Shown here: positions 58,914 through 64,000 of the stretch, in pieces
How positions within the stretch are numbered: the first letter of the stretch is position 1
How the letters are laid out: each line of letters opens with the position of its first letter
Origin: Halosaccharopolyspora lacisalsi
GTDB lineage: Bacteria; Actinomycetota; Actinomycetes; Mycobacteriales; Pseudonocardiaceae
NCBI RefSeq assembly: GCF_014137975.1
Contig: NZ_JACGWZ010000006.1
Coordinates: 248,001-312,000 of the forward strand
Length of the DNA: 64,000 nt
Reading direction: 5' to 3'
Made by a program: the position numbers and the translations under genes
The notes under the pieces: generated by a model
The model's input: only the letters and a program-made list of their open reading frames with translations
Told to the model about the DNA's origin: nothing
Databases searched by the model: none

Positions 58914-59594
58914 CTACCGGGAGGAGTCGTGACGGTACTTCTCGTCGTGAACGACGTCGTCGAGCTGTAAACGCTTGCGCCAGCCGTGGCGCTCCAGGTC
59001 GGGGGTCTCGGCCAGGGAGCGCACCGGGCCCAGGCACAGCCAGGCGACGGGGCGCACCTGGGAGGGGATGTCGAGCAGCCGCCGGAGGAAGTCCTCGCGG
59101 TAGAAACTGACCCAGCCCACGCCGAGCCCTTCCGCCGTGGCGGCCAGCCACAGGTTCTGGATGGCCAGGCAGACCGAGTACAGGCCGGCATCGGCGATGG
59201 CGTGGCGCCCGAGCACGTCGGGTGCCCCGCGTTGCGAGTCGTAGGTCACGGCCACCCCGACGGATGACTCCACGATCCCCTCGACCTTGATCTTGGAGAA
59301 GGTCCGCGCGCGCTCCCCGCTGAGCTCGGCGGCGAACACGCTGCGCTCGGCGAGCACGTGCTCGCGGAAAGCGCGGCGGGTGGATTCGTTGCGCACGACG
59401 ACGAAATCCCAGGGTTGGGACAATCCGACGCTCGGGGCGCTGTGTGCGGCTTCGAGCACGCGCCGCAGCACTTCCGGGGCGATCTCCTCGCCGGTGAACT
59501 CCGAGCGCACGTCCCGGCGACGGTTCATGGCCTCGTAGAGATCGATGGAAGGCGCCGCGTGGTCGGCCTTGGGGGTTCGTCGGGCAGATGTCAT
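58914..59594 (-). CDS. bluB: 5,6-dimethylbenzimidazole synthase
   Basis: 226 residues of the nitroreductase fold. BluB-specific features: RRRDVRSEFTGE, AAHSAPSVGLSQPWDFVVV, the ADAGLYSVCLAIQNLWLAA segment, and GVGWVSFYREDFLRRLL. BluB breaks down reduced FMN with oxygen to give 5,6-dimethylbenzimidazole, the lower ligand of vitamin B12. No other cobalamin gene is in the window. The cyclase lies downstream on the same strand with a 94-base gap; MprA is divergent. Confidence 0.9.
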   Translation of the reverse strand: MTSARRTPKADHAAPSIDLYEAMNRRRDVRSEFTGEEIAPEVLRRVLEAAHSAPSVGLSQPWDFVVVRNESTRRAFREHVLAERSVFAAELSGERARTFSKIKVEGIVESSVGVAVTYDSQRGAPDVLGRHAIADAGLYSVCLAIQNLWLAATAEGLGVGWVSFYREDFLRRLLDIPSQVRPVAWLCLGPVRSLAETPDLERHGWRKRLQLDDVVHDEKYRHDSSR

Positions 59595-59732
59595 CGAAAG
59601 CCATCCTGCCGTTTACCCACCGGGCCGTCCTAGTGGCCCGACGGCTAAGCGGTACGGATCACCCTCGCAACGAGTGGGACATTTCACGTCGCGGGAGCGT
59701 GTCGGAGCTCGCGCGGGCCCGGCGCGCCCGTC

Positions 59733-59751
59733 TCTCAGGTGACTCTCAGGG
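59733..59751 (+). promoter_or_regulatory. Candidate MprA box
   Basis: TCTCAGGTGACTCTCAGGG consists of two 8-base direct repeats with a 3-base spacer, the layout described for mycobacterial MprA sites. It lies just before the mprA-like gene, pointing to autoregulation. Confidence 0.65.
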
Positions 59752-59771
59752 CGTCGCGTAACACTGGACGT

Positions 59772-60464
59772 ATGCGCATCCTTGTCGTCGACGACGATCG
59801 CGCCGTGCGCGAGTCCCTGCGGAGATCGTTGGAGTTCAACGGTTACCAGGTCGAGTTGGCGGCGGACGGTCAACAGGCACTGGACTCGATGGCCGAACAG
59901 CGGCCGGACGCACTGGTGCTCGACGTCATGATGCCCCGGCTCGACGGTCTGGAGGTGGCCCGCAGGTTGCGCGGCACCGGTGACGACCTGCCGATCCTGG
60001 TGCTCACCGCCCGCGAGGCGGTCTCCGACCGAGTCGCCGGCCTCGACGCCGGGGCCGATGACTACCTCCCCAAGCCCTTCGCCCTGGAGGAGCTGCTGGC
60101 CCGGCTGCGCGCCTTGCTGCGCAGGACGGGCCCGCCGGAGGAGGGCGACGAGCGGCCGGAAGCGCTGCGCTTCGCCGATCTGGAACTGGATCCCGGAACC
60201 AGGGAGGTCACCAGGGACGGGCGCTCCATGAGCCTGACCCGGACCGAGTTCGCGCTGCTGGAACTGCTGATGGGACACCCCAAGCAGGTGCTGACCCGGA
60301 GTCGCCTGTTGGAGGATGTCTGGGGGTACGACTTCCCCACGTCCGGTAACGCACTGGAGGTCTATATCGGTTACCTGCGGCGCAAGACCGAAGCCGAGGG
60401 CGAGAAGCGCCTGATCCACACGGTGCGCGGCGTCGGTTACGTACTCCGGGAGACACCACCATGA
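59772..60464 (+). CDS. mprA: Response regulator, OmpR/MprA type
   Basis: 230 residues. Receiver domain 1-115 with acidic pair DDD at 7-9, phosphorylation site D51 in [13 protein letters not shown]79-type and K101-type residues in VLTAREA and YLPKPF. The C-terminal winged helix (about 140-228) contains [23 protein letters not shown] and the recognition region [14 protein letters not shown]. Very close in pattern to mycobacterial MprA, which responds to envelope stress. ATG 59772; the stop overlaps the kinase start (ATGA). Confidence 0.92.
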   Translation: MRILVVDDDRAVRESLRRSLEFNGYQVELAADGQQALDSMAEQRPDALVLDVMMPRLDGLEVARRLRGTGDDLPILVLTAREAVSDRVAGLDAGADDYLPKPFALEELLARLRALLRRTGPPEEGDERPEALRFADLELDPGTREVTRDGRSMSLTRTEFALLELLMGHPKQVLTRSRLLEDVWGYDFPTSGNALEVYIGYLRRKTEAEGEKRLIHTVRGVGYVLRETPP

Positions 60465-61912
60465 CCGCGCCGGCTCCTCCGCCGCCCGACCTGATCGAGC
60501 ATCCCGGTAACGACAACGGCCGGTGGCAGCGGGTGTCACTGCGCAGTCGGGTCACCCTGCTGGCGGCGATCTGCGTGGCCGGAGCGGTGGCGCTGGTCTC
60601 GGTCGGTGCCTTCGTGACGGTGCGGGACAGCCTCTACGATCAGGTCGACGACAACCTCGTGCAGCGGGCGCACCAGGCCGTCTCCGGGCCGCAGGTGCTC
60701 GTGCGCGGTGACCTGCGCTCCGTACCCGCCGCCTTCTACTCGGCGACGAACCTGCGCATCAGCCTGCTCATGGCCGACGGCAGCGAGTTCACCGGTCGGG
60801 GCAAGGGGCCGCCGTCGGGCAGTGCCGAGCTGGCCGTGGCCCGCCGGGAGATCCCCAGGTCGCTGCGCACCGACGAGCGGACCGGCAGCAGGGTGGTGGC
60901 CATTCCGGCCGGTCCGAACGCGGCGCTGGTGATGTCGCAGTCGCTGGAGCCGACCAAGAGCACCCTCGCCCAGCTCAGCATCGTTCTGGTGGTGATCGGT
61001 GGTGCGGGCATCCTGCTGGCCGCCGCGGCCGGTACCGCGGTGGCGCGTACCGCGTTGCGCCCCATCCAGCGGTTGACCGCGGCCACCGAACGTGTGGCGC
61101 GCACCGGTGAGCTCCGGCCGATACCGGTCGGTGGTGACGACGAATTGGTACGGCTGACCACGAGGTTCAACACCATGCTCGGGGCGCTGGCCGAGTCCCA
61201 GGAGCAGCAGCGCAGGCTGGTCGCCGATGCCGGTCACGAGCTGCGGACTCCGCTGACCTCGTTGCGCACCAACCTGGAACTGCTGATGGCCTCCGACCGC
61301 CCGGAGTATCCGACGCTGTCGGAGGAGGACCGTCGGGAGATGCTCGGCGACGTGCAGGCGCAGATCACCGAGCTGTCCGCGCTGGTGGGTGATCTCGTCG
61401 AGCTGGCCAGGGAGGACGTGCCCCACGCCGTGCACGAGCCGGTGGAGCTGGTCGACGTGGTCGAGCGGGCGTTGAGCCGTGCGCGCCGCCGGACGAGCGG
61501 AGTCGAGTTCGACGTGCGGCTGCAACCGTGGTCGATGCTCGGTGACGCGACCGCGCTGGAGCGTGCCGTGCTGAACCTGCTGGACAACGGCGCGAAGTGG
61601 AGTCCGGCGGGGGGCACGGTCCGGGTGCGGCTGGAATCGCAGGATCCCGGTTTCGCGGTCCTGGAGGTGGCCGACAGCGGCCCCGGTATCGCCCCGGAGG
61701 ACCGTCCGCACGTGTTCGAGCGCTTCTACCGCTCCTCGGACGCGCGAACGTTGCGCGGGTCCGGCCTCGGGCTGGCCATCGTCAAGCAGGTGGCCGAGCG
61801 CCACGGGGGGAGCGTCCGGGTGGGTGAGGCGACCGAGGGCGGTGCTTTGCTGTCGATGTACCTGCCCGGTGGAGCGGAGGAGATCGACTCTCGTTCAAGT
61901 GAACATCAGTGA
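60461..61912 (+). CDS. mprB: Sensor histidine kinase, MprB type
   Basis: 483 residues. Membrane helix 1 at about 30-54, extracytoplasmic sensor to about 168, helix 2 at 170-194, HAMP 195-245, then the dimerisation domain with H259 in [10 protein letters not shown]. The ATP domain shows the N box [10 protein letters not shown]1 DSGPGI, F box FERFYR and G2 GSGLGLAIV. It phosphorylates the MprA-like regulator encoded just upstream. In mycobacteria the pair responds to envelope stress and controls sigma factors; the same role here is inference. Confidence 0.93.
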   Translation: MTAPAPPPPDLIEHPGNDNGRWQRVSLRSRVTLLAAICVAGAVALVSVGAFVTVRDSLYDQVDDNLVQRAHQAVSGPQVLVRGDLRSVPAAFYSATNLRISLLMADGSEFTGRGKGPPSGSAELAVARREIPRSLRTDERTGSRVVAIPAGPNAALVMSQSLEPTKSTLAQLSIVLVVIGGAGILLAAAAGTAVARTALRPIQRLTAATERVARTGELRPIPVGGDDELVRLTTRFNTMLGALAESQEQQRRLVADAGHELRTPLTSLRTNLELLMASDRPEYPTLSEEDRREMLGDVQAQITELSALVGDLVELAREDVPHAVHEPVELVDVVERALSRARRRTSGVEFDVRLQPWSMLGDATALERAVLNLLDNGAKWSPAGGTVRVRLESQDPGFAVLEVADSGPGIAPEDRPHVFERFYRSSDARTLRGSGLGLAIVKQVAERHGGSVRVGEATEGGALLSMYLPGGAEEIDSRSSEHQ

Positions 61913-61972
61913 ACACCGGATGTGGGTGCTGTCTCGATACGGGCGCCTTACACGGGAAAGCACCGGATAGTA

Positions 61973-61992
61973 GTGTTGTTTCGTGTTGATTT
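61973..61992 (+). promoter_or_regulatory. Candidate DeoR operator
   Basis: GTGTTGTTTC GTGTTGATTT: two direct repeats with a ten-base period, one helical turn, in the promoter of the DeoR-galT unit. DeoR-family proteins often bind such direct repeats. Confidence 0.5.
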
Positions 61993-62018
61993 GAGAGGAT
62001 CAGGATGTCGGCAACGGG

Positions 62019-62843
62019 ATGGGTGGAGTGCTCGCACGCCAGCGCCAGGAAGTGATCCTGGACGAAGTGCGCCGGACGGGAGCCGTCCAGGTCAGCGACC
62101 TGGTGGTGCGACTCGGCGTCTCCGACATGACCATCAGGCGGGACCTGGACACGCTGGCCCATCGCGGCCTGGTGGAGAAGGTCTACGGCGGAGCCACCTC
62201 GCTGGTGGGGCGCAGCACCGACGAGCCCGGTTTCGAGGCCAAGTCGGTGCGCCAGCTCGCCGAGAAGGAGGCGGTCGCGCGGGCCGCCGCGGCGATGGTG
62301 CGTCCCGGCACCGCCATCGGACTCTCCGCCGGAACCACCACCTGGACCCTGGCGCGCCATCTCGACGACATACCGGACCTGACCGTGGTGACCAACTCGG
62401 TGCGGGTCGCCGACGTGCTCCAGCAGCGTGGGCGTACCGACCGCACCGTGGTGCTGACCGGTGGAGTGCGCACGCCCTCCGACGCGCTGGTGGGCCCGGT
62501 GGCGGTGCAGTCCCTGCGCACGTTGCATCTCGATCTGGTGTTCCTCGGTGTTCACGGGATGGCCGAGCGGGCGGGGTTCACCACCCCCAACCTCAACGAG
62601 AGCGAGACGAACCGGGCGTTGGCCCAGGCGGCGAGCAGACTGGTGGTGCTGGCCGACCACGCCAAGTGGGCCACGGTGGGGATCTCCACCATCGCCGAAC
62701 TGGGCGAGATCGACGTGCTGATCAGCGACGAGGGACTCTCCGCCGAGGCGCGTCGGGTGCTGACCGAGCACGTCGCCCAGCTCGACATCGCGCCGGTTCC
62801 CGAGACCGAACCGACAGGTTCGGGGCAGGAGGGCACGCAGTGA
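62019..62843 (+). CDS. DeoR/GlpR-family regulator of the galT unit
   Basis: 274 residues. The N-terminal HTH is diagnostic: RQRQEVILDEVRRTGAVQV, then LVVRLGVSDMTIRRDLDTLA and the VEKVYGGA wing. The C-terminal sugar-phosphate binding domain (SIS-like) has GLSAGTTTW, VVTNSV and LVVLADHAKW. In-frame GTG 62028 fits the usual DeoR start better than ATG 62019, but both are possible. It overlaps the galT start by GTGA, so it probably controls its own operon in response to a sugar phosphate such as galactose 1-phosphate. Confidence 0.9.
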   Translation: MGGVLARQRQEVILDEVRRTGAVQVSDLVVRLGVSDMTIRRDLDTLAHRGLVEKVYGGATSLVGRSTDEPGFEAKSVRQLAEKEAVARAAAAMVRPGTAIGLSAGTTTWTLARHLDDIPDLTVVTNSVRVADVLQQRGRTDRTVVLTGGVRTPSDALVGPVAVQSLRTLHLDLVFLGVHGMAERAGFTTPNLNESETNRALAQAASRLVVLADHAKWATVGISTIAELGEIDVLISDEGLSAEARRVLTEHVAQLDIAPVPETEPTGSGQEGTQ

Positions 62844-63922
62844 GACGGACCGCGCGAACCCTGGCCGACGGCCGGGAGATCATCTACTTCGACACGGATC
62901 CGGCCGCCCTCCCGAGAGAGGCCGAGGACACCAGGGGCCTGCCCGAGCAGGCACCCGCCTCGGAGATGCGCCGGGATCCGCTCACCGGGGAATGGGTCGC
63001 ACTGGCCGCGCATCGCCAGTCGCGTACCTACAAACCACCGGCAGATCTGTGCCCGCTGTGCCCGAGCGGTCCGCAGCGGCCCAGCGAGATTCCGGAGTCC
63101 GACTACGACGTGGTCGTGTTCGAGAACCGCTTCCCCTCCTTCGCCCAGGGCGTCGAGGTCGACTCGGGCACGGTCCCGGGGATGCCGATGGTGCCCTCGG
63201 CGCCCGCGCGGGGACGCTGTGAGGTCGTGTGCTTCACACCGGAGCACAACACCTCCTTCGGCGAGCTCAGCCGTGCGCGGGTGCGCACGGTGGTCGACGC
63301 CTGGGCCGACCGCACGGAGGCGTTGGGGCGCACTCCGGGCGTGGAACAGGTCTTCTGCTTCGAGAACCGCGGCGAGGAGATCGGGGTCACGCTGCACCAC
63401 CCGCACGGGCAGATCTACGGATACCCGTTCGTGACTCCCCGGACCGAACGGATGTTGGAGGTCGCCGAGGCCTACCGCGCCGAGCACGGCAGGCACGTCT
63501 TCGGTGACGTGATCGCCGCCGAGCGTTCCTCCGGGGAGCGGGTACTCGTGGACTCCGAGCACTGGACGGCGTTCGTGCCCGCGGCCGCGCGCTGGCCGGT
63601 GGAGGTGCAGCTGGCCCCGCGTCGCCAGGTTCCCGGCATCCCGGCCCTGACAGAGGCCGAACGCGACGACTTCGCGGCCACCTACCTGGAAGTGCTGCGT
63701 CGCCTCGACGGGCTCTACGGACGTCCGCTGCCCTACATCGCGGCGTGGCACCAGGCTCCGGTACGAACCGACCACGACCTGTCCTGGCTGCATCTGCAGG
63801 TGTTCTCCCCGATGCGCTCGGCCGACAAGCTCAAGTACCTGGCCGGTTCGGAGTCGGGCATGGCCGTGTGGATCAACGACGTGACTCCCGAGCGGATCGC
63901 CGCCACGCTCCGGGAGAGCTGA
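62840..63922 (+). CDS. galT: Galactose-1-phosphate uridylyltransferase
   Basis: 360 residues, normal length. Zinc/structural cysteines in LCPLCP (71 and 74), the YDVVVFENRFPS stretch, and the active-site HHPHGQIYGYP (catalytic histidine within HPH at 187-189). C-terminal YLAGSESGMAVWINDVTPE closes the family pattern. It swaps UMP between UDP-glucose and galactose 1-phosphate in the Leloir pathway. Translationally coupled to the DeoR gene. A galactokinase usually follows in actinomycetes. Confidence 0.95.
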   Translation: MRRTARTLADGREIIYFDTDPAALPREAEDTRGLPEQAPASEMRRDPLTGEWVALAAHRQSRTYKPPADLCPLCPSGPQRPSEIPESDYDVVVFENRFPSFAQGVEVDSGTVPGMPMVPSAPARGRCEVVCFTPEHNTSFGELSRARVRTVVDAWADRTEALGRTPGVEQVFCFENRGEEIGVTLHHPHGQIYGYPFVTPRTERMLEVAEAYRAEHGRHVFGDVIAAERSSGERVLVDSEHWTAFVPAAARWPVEVQLAPRRQVPGIPALTEAERDDFAATYLEVLRRLDGLYGRPLPYIAAWHQAPVRTDHDLSWLHLQVFSPMRSADKLKYLAGSESGMAVWINDVTPERIAATLRES

Positions 63923-63975
63923 AAAGCACTCGATGGTGTGACAGTGTTCCTGGTGGGGAGTAATCCGATGGGAGG

Positions 63976-64000
63976 ATGGTGTCGCGGATGGTGACATCGT
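63976..64000 (+). other. Possible start of the next gene (cut by the window edge)
   Basis: ATG 63976 with GGGAGG directly upstream opens a frame to the window end. Galactokinase would be expected here by context, but the eight visible codons do not allow identification. Confidence 0.2.

Noticed and set aside
1-64000. CRISPR arrays, rRNA genes, complete insertion sequences, replication origin
   Set aside because: I looked for regularly spaced repeats, rRNA-like stretches, complete transposase genes with terminal repeats and DnaA-box clusters and saw none.

Overview
The window is high-GC DNA from a filamentous-type actinomycete, most likely a member of the Pseudonocardiales. The supporting signs are GC-rich third codon positions, many GTG/TTG starts, an MprA/MprB two-component pair, IdeR/DmdR-type iron boxes, a GlpD-TetR-flavoprotein arrangement also known from mycobacteria, and a FUSC/MarR pair. 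Genus-level placement cannot be made from the sequence alone. I count about 46 intact protein genes, one intact tRNA, two clearly broken genes, one probable small broken gene and several remnants of mobile DNA.

Layout. 1-6.6 kb: glycerol-3-phosphate dehydrogenase (runs off the left edge), its TetR neighbour, a divergent FAD oxidase, a PepSY membrane protein and an MDR reductase. 6.7-11.3 kb: a five-gene minus-strand locus around a soluble FtsK/EccC-like ATPase with short helical proteins; no function is known to me. 11.3-14 kb: a lipase-like hydrolase, a DUF4232 lipoprotein and a GH25-LysM lysozyme. 14.6-18.8 kb: DMT transporter, glycosyltransferase, hydrolase, glycosyltransferase in one operon. 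18.9-29.4 kb: redox and acyl-activation genes (FAD dehydrogenase, aldo/keto reductase, acyl-CoA ligase, benzoylformate decarboxylase, MarR, FUSC). 29.4-35.4 kb: flavin monooxygenase, NUDIX, TetR with a frameshifted AMP-ligase, Mn-catalase, GNAT, rRNA/tRNA methyltransferase. 35.6-37.6 kb: a PAS-GGDEF-EAL protein, followed by a decayed zinc alcohol dehydrogenase.

38.6-46.4 kb is an iron island: a siderophore-binding lipoprotein facing a four-gene NIS siderophore operon (PLP decarboxylase, IucA/IucC synthetase, N-monooxygenase, DesD-like synthetase). Each transcription unit carries an iron box. The acyltransferase expected for a hydroxamate is not present.

46.4-50.8 kb holds a PhoX-like phosphatase, a PAS-GGDEF cyclase and a DUF2278/lamin-tail protein. 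50.8-57.0 kb is an accessory region hung on tRNA-Arg(CCT): three copies of the tRNA 3' half in the same orientation, a dead integrase tail, a transposase fragment, a secreted ricin-type lectin, and a lower-GC cargo of LysR, PrpF-like isomerase and dicarboxylate carrier. 57.3-63.9 kb returns to core-type genes: a third cyclase, BluB, MprA/MprB with a probable autoregulatory box, a DeoR regulator and GalT.

Strongest leads for something new: the FtsK-like locus, the siderophore operon without an acyltransferase, and the stacked tRNA-Arg attachment scars.
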